NCBI RefSeq assembly: GCF_004367585.1
Contig: NZ_CP038015.1
Location: 1,680,001-1,744,000, forward strand
DNA length: 64,000 nt
Origin: Paenisporosarcina antarctica
Lineage (GTDB): Bacteria; Bacillota; Bacilli; Bacillales_A; Planococcaceae
Direction of reading: 5' to 3'
Shown here: one piece after another, positions 1 through 10,120 of the stretch
Layout: every line of letters begins with the position of its first letter
Numbering within the stretch: the first letter of the stretch is position 1
Made by a program: the position numbers and the translations under genes
The notes under the pieces: model-generated
What the model was told of the DNA's origin: nothing
Seen by the model: only the letters and a program-made list of their open reading frames with translations
Database searches by the model: none

Positions 1-37
1 TATGTATTAGATAAGAACTCTAAAGGAGGGTTGCAAC

Positions 38-709
38 ATGATCGAAGTAAAGTACTTTTTCGTTCGACATTTGCTGAGTATTCCTATATTTATCGGAAGT
101 TGGACAGCATTACAATCAGGATTAGCCGTTCATTTCGCACTTGCAGGACTTTTATCAATTGGTACTTACGCCATTAGCAATCAGCTCATTAAAATGGTCC
201 AATCACGTATTATCGTTTCAAAGTTTGGATTGACCTTCACAGAGTATCGACATATTAAACTTCAGTTAAAGGAAGCTAAAATAAAACTTAAACAATTAAA
301 TGGATATTATTTGAAAGTACGTTCAATACGAGCTTTTAAACAACTTTTTGAAATGAATAACCTTTCAAAACGTATTTTCCAAATTGTTAAAACTAATCCG
401 AGCAAATTTTATCAAGTTGAAAGTTTTTTTTATGCTCACCTCGATACGGCAGTTGAACTTACGTCTAAATATACATTACTTGTTTCTCAGCCGGTGAAAG
501 CACTTGATGTACAAATTGCTTTACAAGATACTCGCGACACACTGCTTGAGCTTAATCAAGTAATGGAGAAAGACTTGCGTCAAGTTCTGTCTTCAGATAT
601 TGAACATTTAAAAATGGAACTAGATTTCGCCAAAATTTCACTTAAAAAACATGAAACTCCCCTACTGTTGAAAGGAGAATTACAAGATGACCGAAAATCA
701 ACCGGTTAA
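38..709 (+). CDS. xpaC: XpaC-family protein (5-bromo-4-chloroindolyl phosphate hydrolysis protein)
   Basis: A 223-aa protein of the XpaC family, whose biochemical role is not settled; the name comes from a phosphatase-indicator phenotype. Two hydrophobic segments sit near the N-terminus (about residues 8-25 and 30-48), followed by a long charged helical, probably coiled-coil, cytoplasmic part. The ATG follows a good ribosome binding site (AAAGGAGG, 9 nt upstream). Its last 23 bp overlap telA, so the two are translationally coupled. In Bacillales xpaC and telA are commonly paired. The promoter lies outside or at the very edge of the window. Confidence 0.8.
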   Translation: MIEVKYFFVRHLLSIPIFIGSWTALQSGLAVHFALAGLLSIGTYAISNQLIKMVQSRIIVSKFGLTFTEYRHIKLQLKEAKIKLKQLNGYYLKVRSIRAFKQLFEMNNLSKRIFQIVKTNPSKFYQVESFFYAHLDTAVELTSKYTLLVSQPVKALDVQIALQDTRDTLLELNQVMEKDLRQVLSSDIEHLKMELDFAKISLKKHETPLLLKGELQDDRKSTG

Positions 710-1874
710 TAGTCAAACAAGAACTTTAGATGATTTACTAAACGCACCTTTTGATTCAACACCACAAAAGATGAATCAAGACCCTATCAATGAACAGTTG
801 CCAGTGAAAATAGTAGATCGACTATCAAAAGAAGAAAGACAAAAAGCACAAGAAATTGCTTCTCAGCTTCCTGCAGGAAATTATGAAGCAATTCTTTCTT
901 TTGGAGCAAATGCACAAACAGAACTTTCGGGCTTCTCTCATCAAATGCTTGATCATGTTCAAAAGAATGATATTGGACCTGTAGGAGATATTCTAAAGGA
1001 TTTAATGGACAAGCTTGGACAATTAAATCCTGATGAATTAACAAACAAAAAAAAATCAGGCATTAAACGGTTATTTGGAAAAGTTTCTCGCTCTGTTCAA
1101 GAAATTATGACTAAATATCAAAAACTAAGTACACAAATCGATCGTATTGGTATCCAACTAGAACACTCTAAAAGAGGATTAATTGAAGATGTTCATATGT
1201 TAGATAAGTTGTATGATCAAAATAAAGCCTATTTCCAAGCATTAAATGTATACATTGCAGCAGCTGAAATAAAACGTGATGAAATTCTCAATGAAACAAT
1301 CCCTGCGATGCGTAAAAAAGCTGAAGCTTCATCTGATCAAATGGCTTATCAAGAAGTAAATGATATGGCCCAGTTTTTAGACCGTTTAGAAAAACGCTTA
1401 TATGATTTACAACTCTCCCGCCAAATTACAATACAAAGCGCTCCACAAATCCGTATGATTCAACAAACCAATCAGACGTTAGCTGAGAAAATTCAATCGT
1501 CTATCATGACGGCAATTCCTTTATGGAAGAATCAAATTGCAATTGCTTTAACACTAAATCGTCAAATGAAAGCAGTGGCATCACAAAAACAAGTGACTAG
1601 AACCACGAATGATTTACTCTTGAAAAACTCAGAAATGCTGAAAATGAATAGTATTGAAACAGCTAAAGAAAACGAGCGTGGCATTGTAGAGATTGATACC
1701 TTGAAACAAACGCAAGAAAATTTGCTACAAACGATTGAAGAGACATTGCGCATTCAAGCAGATGGACGTGTAAAACGAAAAGCAGCTGAAGTAGAAATTT
1801 CGCGTATGGAAGAACAGTTAAAACAGCGACTCTTAATCGTTCATCAAGAACAAGAAAACCGTCCTCATACTTGA
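687..1874 (+). CDS. telA: TelA-family toxic anion resistance protein
   Basis: A 395-aa soluble, almost entirely helical protein of the TelA family (tellurite/toxic anion resistance; related to B. subtilis YceH). No membrane segment is visible. The charged coiled-coil regions, for example the segment around residues 225-240 and the C-terminal third, are typical. The family is linked to tellurite and cell-envelope stress, but its molecular action is unknown. The start overlaps the end of xpaC by 23 bp and has its own AAAGGAG site. The stop codon lies inside the terminator hairpin at 1858-1887. Confidence 0.85.
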   Translation: MTENQPVNSQTRTLDDLLNAPFDSTPQKMNQDPINEQLPVKIVDRLSKEERQKAQEIASQLPAGNYEAILSFGANAQTELSGFSHQMLDHVQKNDIGPVGDILKDLMDKLGQLNPDELTNKKKSGIKRLFGKVSRSVQEIMTKYQKLSTQIDRIGIQLEHSKRGLIEDVHMLDKLYDQNKAYFQALNVYIAAAEIKRDEILNETIPAMRKKAEASSDQMAYQEVNDMAQFLDRLEKRLYDLQLSRQITIQSAPQIRMIQQTNQTLAEKIQSSIMTAIPLWKNQIAIALTLNRQMKAVASQKQVTRTTNDLLLKNSEMLKMNSIETAKENERGIVEIDTLKQTQENLLQTIEETLRIQADGRVKRKAAEVEISRMEEQLKQRLLIVHQEQENRPHT

Positions 1875-1888
1875 GGATGGTTTTTTAT
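1858..1888 (+). terminator. Intrinsic terminator of xpaC-telA
   Basis: A GC-rich hairpin (CCGTCCTCA / TGAGGATGG, four-base loop) is followed directly by a run of six T. It contains the telA stop codon, so it ends the xpaC-telA unit. Confidence 0.85.
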
Positions 1889-1939
1889 ATGTAGTAAGTT
1901 TATTTGCATGATAAACCTAAAGTTATCTTCCCAATCGTA

Positions 1940-3832
1940 TTATTTAACAACCAGATATAGCATACGACGTAGCAATCTCAACGTTTGGGTGGTGAATTCA
2001 TCAACATTTTTCGCGGTAGCTGTTTTTGAACCAAACATCATTTGAAATAATTGTAATTGCTCTTCTACTGGTTCTTCAGAACTTAAAAACAAATGAAGGA
2101 TGTGAATTCCCTTTTTCTCTACTTCAATAACGGCCTCAGCTGTATCGATAATCCCATTCGCCGCATAACCATATGCAGACGGTTCTCCATCAGAAAAAAA
2201 CAAGATGAATTTATGCTTCTCGCTTCGACTATAAAGTCGTTCTGCCATCCAACGAATGGCTAACCCGTCTCGATTATCTTCATGAGCATCCAATGAAAAA
2301 ATCGCTTCAGAGTGATCTTTTACACCATCTTCAACTTGATGACAAAATAAAAACGTGTTTGGCTGTTCGTTTTCAGATGCTTCGTAGGCATCTTCAAAAT
2401 AAGAAACAATATCATGTCGAATCCCTAAATTTCTCAATACATCATGGAATAAGAGCACTGCTTTTTTCGTCTCTTCCATTTTATCAATCATCGAAGCTGA
2501 ACTATCTACTAAAAGACCAAATACAGCATCCATTGGGAGCGATGGATTATTTTTTTTGTAAAAAGGTTTTGGCCTTTGATCCGTTATTAAAGAGGTCAGA
2601 TTTGGGGTTAATCTTCCTTTTGATAAACGTGTTCGTTTGCTTTCCTGCTTTTGATCTATTCGTTTGCGAATTTCTTTTGTAAATGCTTTAACTAAAGGTT
2701 TTTGTTGTAAACGAATGATCCCAATATTTTCTTTCACGTTAGAATCGGTTCGTAGATTAATTTTCTTTTCTTCGAACGTTACATTTTGATGTTCATCACC
2801 GAATCGTTCTCCTGATTGTTTTGTTCGTTTCTTATCAGTCTTTCCGTTGACTTCCCCTAATTGTTTACTTTTTTTATTTGATGTAGACGTACCTGTTCCC
2901 TCGTTATCAATTTCGTTTGATTCGTCGCCCTCTTCTATACGCCCATCATTTATCTTCCCTTTATTGCCTTTTGTCAATTCAAATTCAAGATGAGGTCCTT
3001 GTTGCTTTTTATTTTCTCGATGCCATGTTCTAAACATTTCTTCAATTGATTCACTAGATGGAGAATTATCTGAATTCTCCTGCTCAATTTGACGCTTGTT
3101 TTTATCTTCATAAACTGTCTCCTGTAAGTTTTCGTGAAGTGAAACGAATGTATGAGTTAAATCTTTCGTCAGCTCTTCTTCAAGAGCATACAGAATATCT
3201 AAACAAATTTGGCAACTATCTGCTGTACTCTTCGAATCAAAAACAAACTGCCATTTTGAAAGAATTCTTTTGAAATAGATAGGATATTCATCTACTAACA
3301 ATGTTATGTGTGAACCTTTTCGAAGCGCTATATACAAAAAACTAAATAGACTATCACTTATGAATCCTTTATTAAAATTTACAGTCATTTGTTGTTCATG
3401 AAAGATTGAATACACATCTTCACGTACGACAAATGCTGTTTCAGTTCCCGGACGTTGGTGTCTAATTAAATTAGAAAGTCTAAACTCTTCTGCACTCATA
3501 GCTAGCTGTAAGGCAAACTCTCTGATTGGTAGATGGTTCACTTCCTCTTTATATCGATTCCATGCTGATAAATCAAAATATCTCCAAAATCCAGCCGTAA
3601 GTAAATATAAATCAGACAATTGCCCTTTTTTTTCTATGTCAGAGTCACGATGTTTCCAAAAATGACTTATAGATATAGCTCCTTCTTTTGGTCGGAATTC
3701 CATCAGCTTTCGTACAGTCAATGTTAAGTAAGGACTACGACTTAACGCCCTAGCTAATTGTTCTAACTGAATCATGTGTTTGGCGTTTATCGTTTCATTA
3801 TTGAATTGAATAAATCGATTGACAGATGACAC
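1940..3832 (-). CDS. yojO: VWA-domain protein (YojO/CoxE/NorD-like), partner of MoxR ATPase
   Basis: About 630 aa with a C-terminal von Willebrand A domain. The metal-binding MIDAS motif DSSAS sits near residue 445 and is preceded by a low-complexity acidic/basic linker rich in E, K, N and G (about residues 250-390). Such proteins act with a MoxR AAA+ ATPase in metal-cofactor or complex maturation; the target here is unknown. The open frame extends further upstream, but a GTG at 3832 has a GAGGTG site that overlaps the stop of the upstream moxR gene, so I prefer it. The pair resembles yojO-yojN next to odhAB in B. subtilis. Confidence 0.8.
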   Translation of the reverse strand: MSSVNRFIQFNNETINAKHMIQLEQLARALSRSPYLTLTVRKLMEFRPKEGAISISHFWKHRDSDIEKKGQLSDLYLLTAGFWRYFDLSAWNRYKEEVNHLPIREFALQLAMSAEEFRLSNLIRHQRPGTETAFVVREDVYSIFHEQQMTVNFNKGFISDSLFSFLYIALRKGSHITLLVDEYPIYFKRILSKWQFVFDSKSTADSCQICLDILYALEEELTKDLTHTFVSLHENLQETVYEDKNKRQIEQENSDNSPSSESIEEMFRTWHRENKKQQGPHLEFELTKGNKGKINDGRIEEGDESNEIDNEGTGTSTSNKKSKQLGEVNGKTDKKRTKQSGERFGDEHQNVTFEEKKINLRTDSNVKENIGIIRLQQKPLVKAFTKEIRKRIDQKQESKRTRLSKGRLTPNLTSLITDQRPKPFYKKNNPSLPMDAVFGLLVDSSASMIDKMEETKKAVLLFHDVLRNLGIRHDIVSYFEDAYEASENEQPNTFLFCHQVEDGVKDHSEAIFSLDAHEDNRDGLAIRWMAERLYSRSEKHKFILFFSDGEPSAYGYAANGIIDTAEAVIEVEKKGIHILHLFLSSEEPVEEQLQLFQMMFGSKTATAKNVDEFTTQTLRLLRRMLYLVVK

Positions 3833-3842
3833 TTTACACACC

Positions 3843-4712
3843 TCACTTAAGCCAAGTATTCGCAAGTTCCATGACCAACGCTTTTTCACTTTCGTCTTCT
3901 AATTTTTCTGCAATTGCATAACGAATTGCTCGTTTTGGGTCAATATATTGAGCAAGTTCTGTTGCATCAAGCAAACTACGAATGGAAGCTGCTTCCTCGC
4001 TTAGTAATCCATTCTGGACTTGAATAAATGTATCTTCAGCAAGACTAAGCATTGTATTTATAAGTGACGGTTTAGCTTCTGGGAATTCTCGTACGAATAG
4101 TGCACGAAGTGGTTCGCCTGTTAAATAAGGAATAGAAAAAGAAATAAATCGATTTTTCAAGGCTTCATTTAATGGCGTTGTTCCAATGTAACCTTCATTA
4201 ATTGCAGCAATTACTGTGAAATCTTCATGTGCTTGTAAAACTTCTCCGGTATAAGGATTTGTAAGCATTCGTCTGTGATCGAGCACGCTGTGAAGAATAG
4301 GTAAAGTTTCAGGTTTCGCCATATTTATTTCATCGATATATAATATATGACCGTATCTCATAGCTTGGATAACAGGACCTTCCACAAAGTCGATAGCAGT
4401 CTGTCCATTATCTTGAATCAATGTTTTAAATCCAAGAAGTGCTTCAGCATCTAAATCAACAGAACAATTAATACTATGCATCGGTTGTTCAAAAAGAGAA
4501 GATATGGATTCGGCTAATTTCGTCTTACCAGATCCAGAGGGACCTTTTAGTAAGATATTTTTTTGCAACACAACACTAAGTAATAGGTCTTCCCATAAAT
4601 GTTCTAGTGGAGATACATAGCCCCCTTTTCCAATTAATACTGCGTGGTCTATCGTATGTTTTCTTTCTATTCGTTTTGTTTGTGACTTTTCGATGATGGA
4701 TTGTACCCTCAA
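3843..4712 (-). CDS. yojN: MoxR-family AAA+ ATPase (YojN-like)
   Basis: About 289 aa. The AAA+ core shows a Walker A motif (GPSGSGKTKL) in the first third, a Walker B motif (ILYIDEINM), sensor residues in AAINEG, and an arginine-rich lid. MoxR ATPases remodel or insert cofactors into client complexes together with a VWA protein, which is encoded immediately downstream. The frame is open to 4745, but a TTG at 4712 with GGAGG 7 nt upstream is the better start; the upstream extension would run through the terminator of the preceding gene. Confidence 0.85.
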   Translation of the reverse strand: MRVQSIIEKSQTKRIERKHTIDHAVLIGKGGYVSPLEHLWEDLLLSVVLQKNILLKGPSGSGKTKLAESISSLFEQPMHSINCSVDLDAEALLGFKTLIQDNGQTAIDFVEGPVIQAMRYGHILYIDEINMAKPETLPILHSVLDHRRMLTNPYTGEVLQAHEDFTVIAAINEGYIGTTPLNEALKNRFISFSIPYLTGEPLRALFVREFPEAKPSLINTMLSLAEDTFIQVQNGLLSEEAASIRSLLDATELAQYIDPKRAIRYAIAEKLEDESEKALVMELANTWLK

Positions 4713-4725
4713 AGTTAACCCTCCA

Positions 4726-4760
4726 ATTAAAAATAACCGACGCAAAAGTCATCGGTTATT
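4726..4760 (-). terminator. Terminator between the DUF6501 gene and yojN
   Basis: Read on the minus strand, AATAACCGA pairs with TCGGTTATT over a loop of 11 nt and is followed by TTTAAT. The stem includes the DUF6501 stop codon. It sits just ahead of the yojN ribosome binding site, so read-through may set yojN-yojO expression. Confidence 0.7.
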
Positions 4761-4953
4761 CAAAATATTCTTTATAATAGCCACCAATGTGACCAGTGTT
4801 ATCAATAACAAAAATGAATTCTTCTGTTTCATTTTTTACTTCATAGTTTTTACCTGAAGTTAAAACATTTGATACTGAGAATTTTGCTGCATTTGTATGT
4901 TTACAAGTAACCGTCTTAATCGTTATGGATTCTTTCCAATGGTTATGAATCAT
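4756..4953 (-). CDS. DUF6501-type small protein
   Basis: A 65-aa protein starting MIHNHWKE, ending GGYYKEYFE. It resembles a conserved small Bacillaceae family (I recall DUF6501) with the core pattern 'NETEEFIFVIDN.G..GGYYKEYFE'. Function unknown; the compact mixed beta pattern suggests a small SH3-like or KOW-like fold, which is inference. The frame is open further upstream, but the ATG at 4953 has an AGAGGG site 10 nt before it and matches the family start as I remember it. Confidence 0.7.
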   Translation of the reverse strand: MIHNHWKESITIKTVTCKHTNAAKFSVSNVLTSGKNYEVKNETEEFIFVIDNTGHIGGYYKEYFE

Positions 4954-5028
4954 GATGTATATGCCCTCTTTTCTATAATCTACATCTAGTATAAACAAGC
5001 TGAATCGGTTAATCAATAGATGGGATAT

Positions 5029-5637
5029 TTAGCTTGTTCTCTTTTTCATTTTCCACTGAATGATTAAATAACGGATAACAAATATACTAACAATTAATAG
5101 AGATAAACTAATTAAAAAAAGTTGGAGATTATCTAACATAAGTTTATAAGCATATGGAAACGTACGACCTAACTGAAAATAAATCATCATCCAAATAAAG
5201 CTTGGAAGAATCGAGTATTTCAAAAATAGTTTTAATGGAAATTTATTTGCACCGACTACATAAGGCATAGCCCATCGAAATCCTGGTAAAAAGAAACTTA
5301 AACCTATAGCAATATTTCCTCGTCTTTCTAAATATTTACTAAACGCGTGTATGGGTTTTTTAAGTCTTGTTCTATTTAGCCTATTAATCAATCTTGGACC
5401 TAATAGTCGCCCGATAGTATAGGCAAAAAAAGTCGCGCTAACTAATCCAAGATAGGCGGAAATAAAAGCGTAGATAGGATTAAAATCCTTAATTTCCGTT
5501 AGCACTCCTGTAAATGATGCAGCGACTTCATTTGGGATAGGTAATCCAAATAATAGGAGCCAGTTGAAGAGAAACATACTAAAATATCCAAACTTTTGTA
5601 CAAGTTCAATTAAAATTGTAAGATCCACTTTCTTCAA
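5029..5637 (-). CDS. DedA/VTT-domain (SNARE-associated) membrane protein
   Basis: A 202-aa polytopic membrane protein of the DedA superfamily. Hydrophobic segments lie at about residues 20-38, 55-80, 108-130, 135-160 and 170-192. The re-entrant VTT signature is visible in GLSFFLPGFRWAMPYVVGA, where the Pro-Gly-x-Arg core is conserved. DedA proteins include lipid-carrier flippases (UptA/PopT-type for undecaprenyl phosphate) and phospholipid scramblases; which one this is cannot be told from sequence alone. The TTG start at 5637 lacks a strong ribosome binding site, so the start is uncertain by a few codons. Confidence 0.75.
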   Translation of the reverse strand: MKKVDLTILIELVQKFGYFSMFLFNWLLLFGLPIPNEVAASFTGVLTEIKDFNPIYAFISAYLGLVSATFFAYTIGRLLGPRLINRLNRTRLKKPIHAFSKYLERRGNIAIGLSFFLPGFRWAMPYVVGANKFPLKLFLKYSILPSFIWMMIYFQLGRTFPYAYKLMLDNLQLFLISLSLLIVSIFVIRYLIIQWKMKKRTS

Positions 5638-5670
5638 CTACTTTCTATTATTCGTTTCTTCTATTTTGCC

Positions 5671-5710
5671 AAAAAAAAGACAGCTTCGCAAATGCGAAGC
5701 TGTTTTTTAT
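5671..5710 (-). terminator. Bidirectional terminator downstream of odhB
   Basis: A perfect 11-bp stem (ACAGCTTCGCA / TGCGAAGCTGT, 5680-5703) has a run of T on both sides: TTTTTT on the plus strand and eight T on the minus strand. On the minus strand it ends the odhA-odhB transcript about 100 nt after the odhB stop. Confidence 0.85.
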
Positions 5711-5802
5711 ACCAACGAGTATAAAGAATAAAACTATCGTTAAGGTTTTTAGACATTTACTCTATTCGGCGAGTAGAAAGAATGTACAATGCACTTTTCT
5801 TA

Positions 5803-7059
5803 TTAAGACTCTAATAGTAAATCTTCAGGGTTTTCGATAAGTTCTTTAATCGTTTTCAGGAATCCTACTGAATCTTTCCCGTCAATTACACGATGATCAT
5901 ATGATAGAGCTACATACATCATAGGACGAATTTGAACTTCGTCACCGATGGCAACTGGACGTTTTTGAATAGTATGCATTCCAAGAATTCCAACTTGTGT
6001 TCCATTTAATATTGGAGTAGACATAAGAGAACCAAATACGCCACCATTTGTAATTGTAAAAGATCCACCTGTCATGTCTGCAATTTGAAGTTTTTTGTCA
6101 CGCGCTTTTTTCGCTAACTCACCAATATTTGCTTCAATTTCAGCAAAGTTTTTATGATTTGTATCACGAACTATTGGCACAACTAAACCTTCTTCAGTAG
6201 AAACAGCAATTCCTATATCATAGAACTGTTTCAAAAGAACTTCGTCTCCATCAAGTTCTGCATTTACGTAAGGATATTTTTTCAATGCCGATGTAACTGC
6301 TTTCGTGAAAAATGACATAAATCCTAAACGAACATCATGAACTTCAAAGAATTTATCTTTTTTACGAGAGCGCAGAGCCATCACATTGGTCATATCTATT
6401 TCATTAAAAGTGGTTAACATTGCGGTTGATTGTTTCACTTCTAATAAACGTTTAGCGATTGTTTGACGACGACGAGACATTTTCTCGCGTTTCACTCTAC
6501 TATCTTCAGCTTTTGGAGCAACAGTAGCTGCAGCCGGAGCAGCAGGTGCTTGTTTCGGTGCATTTGAATGTGCGTCAACGTCTTGTACACGTACACGTCC
6601 CATCGGATCAACAGTCGAAACCGCTGTTAAATCAATGCCTTTTTCACGCGCTAATTTGCGTGCTGCGGGACTTGCAATCGTGCGATCTATTGAAGATGAT
6701 TCTTCTTTAGCCACTGGAGCAGAAGTCATCTGTTGAGTGGGTGCTTCTTGCACTTTTTTAACAGGTGCATCTGCTTCTGCAGGGTCTGCTTCAACTGGAT
6801 TATTAGTTGTGCTACCGTTTCCAGAACCTTCGCCGACAACTGCAATCACTTGACCAACTTGAACAGTATCACCCTCAGCAGCTAGTAATTCTTGAACTAC
6901 TCCTGCTTCTTCAGAAATAACTTCAACGTTTACTTTATCTGTTTCCAGTTCAACGATGAATTCACCTTTTTCAACTGTTTCACCTGGTTGCTTTAACCAT
7001 TGTGCTATCGTTCCTTCTGTAATTGACTCTGCTAATTCAGGTACTTTAATTTCTGCCAC
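5803..7059 (-). CDS. odhB: 2-oxoglutarate dehydrogenase E2, dihydrolipoyllysine-residue succinyltransferase
   Basis: A 418-aa E2 component that transfers succinyl from the lipoyl arm to CoA in the TCA cycle. Domains in order: one lipoyl domain (lipoylated Lys42 in ETDKVNVE), an Ala/Pro/Thr-rich linker, a peripheral subunit-binding domain (about 128-163, [15 protein letters not shown]), a second linker, and the catalytic acyltransferase domain with His389 and Asp393 in SYDHRVIDG. The GTG start is preceded by GAGGAGG. It follows odhA by 29 nt in one operon. Length and order match B. subtilis OdhB/SucB. Confidence 0.97.
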   Translation of the reverse strand: MAEIKVPELAESITEGTIAQWLKQPGETVEKGEFIVELETDKVNVEVISEEAGVVQELLAAEGDTVQVGQVIAVVGEGSGNGSTTNNPVEADPAEADAPVKKVQEAPTQQMTSAPVAKEESSSIDRTIASPAARKLAREKGIDLTAVSTVDPMGRVRVQDVDAHSNAPKQAPAAPAAATVAPKAEDSRVKREKMSRRRQTIAKRLLEVKQSTAMLTTFNEIDMTNVMALRSRKKDKFFEVHDVRLGFMSFFTKAVTSALKKYPYVNAELDGDEVLLKQFYDIGIAVSTEEGLVVPIVRDTNHKNFAEIEANIGELAKKARDKKLQIADMTGGSFTITNGGVFGSLMSTPILNGTQVGILGMHTIQKRPVAIGDEVQIRPMMYVALSYDHRVIDGKDSVGFLKTIKELIENPEDLLLES

Positions 7060-7088
7060 TATATTTTCCTCCTCTAATCAATCGATCT

Positions 7089-9899
7089 TTAACGTGAAAC
7101 CGCTTCTGTAATAATGCGAGATTGCTCCATTTTATGTGCTTCTCCATCGCCCTCAGCTGGACTTGAACGTTTAACACGTCCAATATAACGTACATTCTTC
7201 CCACCAGCTAAATCACGCAAATATGGATCTGCAAATGTCCATGAACCCATGTTTTGTGGTTCTTCTTGTACCCAAGCAATTTCTTTCGCATTCGGGAAAC
7301 GTTCAACAACCGCTTGAATTTTTTCAGAAGGGAATGGATACAACTGTTCAACTCGAATAATGTGAAGATGATCAAAATCAGTTCCATCCTTTACCTTATC
7401 AGCTAAATCAATGGCCATTTTCCCACTAGCAAGTAAAATACGTTCGACTTTTTTAGGCTGCTTTCCAAGACCTGGTTGTTCTAAGATGGTTTCAAACTGG
7501 CCAGTTGTCAAATCTGCTACTTTTGCCCCTACTTGTGGATGACGTAGCAATGATTTTGGCGCCATGATAATTAAAGGTCTCATCGTCTCATCACCAAGCA
7601 TTTTAGCCTGTCTACGTAATATATGGAAATAGTTCGCAGCACTGGAAAGGTTCGCAACAGTCCAGTTATTCTCCCCTGCCATTTGCAAGTATCTTTCTAA
7701 ACGAGCACTTGAGTGTTCTGCTCCTTGACCTTCGGAACCATGTGGAAGTAACATTACTAATCCAGATTTTTGACCCCATTTTGAGCGGGAAGAAGAAATA
7801 AATTGGTCAAACATGACTTGCGCCATGTTAGCGAAATCTCCATATTGGGCTTCCCAAATAACTAAGGCTTTTTCATTTTCTAAATTATAGCCAAATTCAT
7901 AACCTAGAACTGCAGATTCAGTTAATGGAGTATTATAAACGACAAATGAAGCATTTGCACCCGATATATGGTGAAGTGGAACAAGTTCAGCTCCCGTTTT
8001 CTCATCATGTAAGACAACATGTCTATGGGCAAAAGTTCCACGTTGTGCATCTTGACCAGTCAACCGAACAGGATTTCCATCTTGTAATATCGAGCCTATC
8101 GCCAATGTTTCTGCATGAGCCCAATCGATTTTTCCTTTTCCTTTAAAAGGCTCTTCACGACGTTTAAGTATTTTTTCAAGTTTCGTAAATGCTGCAAATT
8201 CTGCAGGCCAAGATAATAACTCTGCATTCATTTTAACAAGTGTCTCTTCTTCTACCCCTGTTTGAACTTCGGGATATCCATTTAACACTACTTCAGGAAT
8301 AATGATGTCTTGAAGCTTATTTTCAGGCAATTCTTTCACTTGATCGTAAGAATTTTGCATCGTTTTTTGAATGTCACTTTGTATATTCTTTACTTCTGTT
8401 TCTGTAAGGACATTATCTGACACTAATTGCTTACTATACAATTCACGGACCGTTGGATGTTTATGAATTGCATGGTACATCGTTGGATTAGTAACCAAAG
8501 GCTCATCCATTTCATTATGTCCAAAACGACGGTAACCCATTAAGTCTATTAAGATGTCTTTACCGAATTGTTCACGATATTCGAATGCTAGTCGAGCGAC
8601 TGCAATAACTGCTTCAACATCATCTGCATTTACATGAATAACGGGTACTTCAAATCCCTTTGCAGTATCTGACGAATAGTGAGTAGAACGTGAATCATAA
8701 TATTCTGTCGTAAAACCAATCATGTTGTTTGCAATGATATGAATTGATCCCCCAGTTTGATATCCACGGACACGGCTATAGTTAAACGTCTCTGCTACAA
8801 TACCTTGACCTGGGAAAGCGGCATCTCCGTGAATTAATACGGAATAGGCTGCTTTTGCATTTTGAACAGGTACACCTGTTTTAGATGTATCTTCTTGTGC
8901 GGAACGAGTTTGTCCAGTCACAATTGGACTAACAACTTCCAAGTGAGAGGGGTTATAAGCTAGTTTCACCTTCAAACCTGATTTAGCTGTGTGAGTAGCA
9001 CCCATGTGGTATTTCACATCACCATACCAGCCTGTTGTAATCTCGAGTGAATTATCTTTTGGCAAGAACGACTCATTTGGAACATGTGCAAAATCTGCAA
9101 ACATCATGTCGTATGGTTTGTTAATTACATGTGTTAAGACGTTTAAACGCCCTCGATGAGCCATACCAATTAATATTTCTTTAGTTTGTTTATTTTCAGA
9201 TTGACGAATTAATTCATCAAGGAATACGACTAATGTATCTAGTCCCTCAATTGAGAATCGTTTAGCACCAACAAATGTACGGTGAATGAATTTTTCAAAA
9301 CCCTCAATCTTAGATAAACGTGTAAGTAATACTTTACGTTCATCTTTAGAGAAAGCTACTTTCATAGATGAAGACTCAATTTTTGATTGAATCCATTGAC
9401 GTTCTTGTGGATTAATAATATGGGCAAACTCATAAGCAATTTTATCTGTATAAAATGATTTTAATTGCTCGATCGCTTGTAACCCATTTTGAATATTGCT
9501 TGGTACATTTTTCATTAACAAAGAAGCTGGAATCTCTAATAGGTCAGCTTCTGATAATCCGTATGAAGAAGGGTCCATTCTTGTGAAATCTTTTGGGCGA
9601 TCATTTAACGGATAAATATCCGCAGCTAAATGACCATGAGATCGAATTGCATCTGCTAATTGAACAGCTGCTAATACTTTCTCAAAGTTATTTGGTTCCA
9701 CATGTTGAATTGCTGAGATTTCAGCAACATTTTCATTCACTACTGATGGTGAGCCAAATTCTTTAAATAGTGCACCAAGATCCTCATCGACTGATTCTGG
9801 TGACTCAATAAACAAATCGTACATTTCTAATACATATCCTAAGTTTGGACCTGAAAGTTTAGTCCATGGTGAACCAATCGGTGTCCCGTTTTTCGACAT
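7089..9899 (-). CDS. odhA: 2-oxoglutarate dehydrogenase E1 component
   Basis: A 936-aa thiamine-diphosphate enzyme that decarboxylates 2-oxoglutarate and reductively succinylates the OdhB lipoyl group. The central TPP-binding fold is marked by IGMAHRGRLNVL and HGDAAFPGQG; the C-terminal transketolase-like domain carries the LVLLPHGSEGQGAEHSS block. The length is normal for the family (about 930-945 aa). The ATG has GGAGGG 9 nt upstream. First gene of the odhA-odhB operon; the E3 subunit (lipoamide dehydrogenase) is not in this window. Confidence 0.97.
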   Translation of the reverse strand: MSKNGTPIGSPWTKLSGPNLGYVLEMYDLFIESPESVDEDLGALFKEFGSPSVVNENVAEISAIQHVEPNNFEKVLAAVQLADAIRSHGHLAADIYPLNDRPKDFTRMDPSSYGLSEADLLEIPASLLMKNVPSNIQNGLQAIEQLKSFYTDKIAYEFAHIINPQERQWIQSKIESSSMKVAFSKDERKVLLTRLSKIEGFEKFIHRTFVGAKRFSIEGLDTLVVFLDELIRQSENKQTKEILIGMAHRGRLNVLTHVINKPYDMMFADFAHVPNESFLPKDNSLEITTGWYGDVKYHMGATHTAKSGLKVKLAYNPSHLEVVSPIVTGQTRSAQEDTSKTGVPVQNAKAAYSVLIHGDAAFPGQGIVAETFNYSRVRGYQTGGSIHIIANNMIGFTTEYYDSRSTHYSSDTAKGFEVPVIHVNADDVEAVIAVARLAFEYREQFGKDILIDLMGYRRFGHNEMDEPLVTNPTMYHAIHKHPTVRELYSKQLVSDNVLTETEVKNIQSDIQKTMQNSYDQVKELPENKLQDIIIPEVVLNGYPEVQTGVEEETLVKMNAELLSWPAEFAAFTKLEKILKRREEPFKGKGKIDWAHAETLAIGSILQDGNPVRLTGQDAQRGTFAHRHVVLHDEKTGAELVPLHHISGANASFVVYNTPLTESAVLGYEFGYNLENEKALVIWEAQYGDFANMAQVMFDQFISSSRSKWGQKSGLVMLLPHGSEGQGAEHSSARLERYLQMAGENNWTVANLSSAANYFHILRRQAKMLGDETMRPLIIMAPKSLLRHPQVGAKVADLTTGQFETILEQPGLGKQPKKVERILLASGKMAIDLADKVKDGTDFDHLHIIRVEQLYPFPSEKIQAVVERFPNAKEIAWVQEEPQNMGSWTFADPYLRDLAGGKNVRYIGRVKRSSPAEGDGEAHKMEQSRIITEAVSR

Positions 9900-10120
9900 T
9901 TAGAATACCCTCCAAATTTTTTCAAGCAGTATTTCCTATTTTCCCTTTATACAATCTATACTATTTTATCACGTTCCCTCCCGTTATAAAAGGAATCGAA
10001 CGTGACGAAACTCAGAACATTTTTTTCATTTCAATTTTACTACTTTCCTTAGAAAATACAATGCTTTTCAAACAAATTAAGCAATTATATGCGTTATGTC
10101 GAAATAATCCGATATTTAGA

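Noticed and set aside
1562-1753. Cys-rich reading frame opposite telA
   Set aside because: Antisense to a well-conserved coding region, no ribosome binding site, composition reflects the opposite strand.
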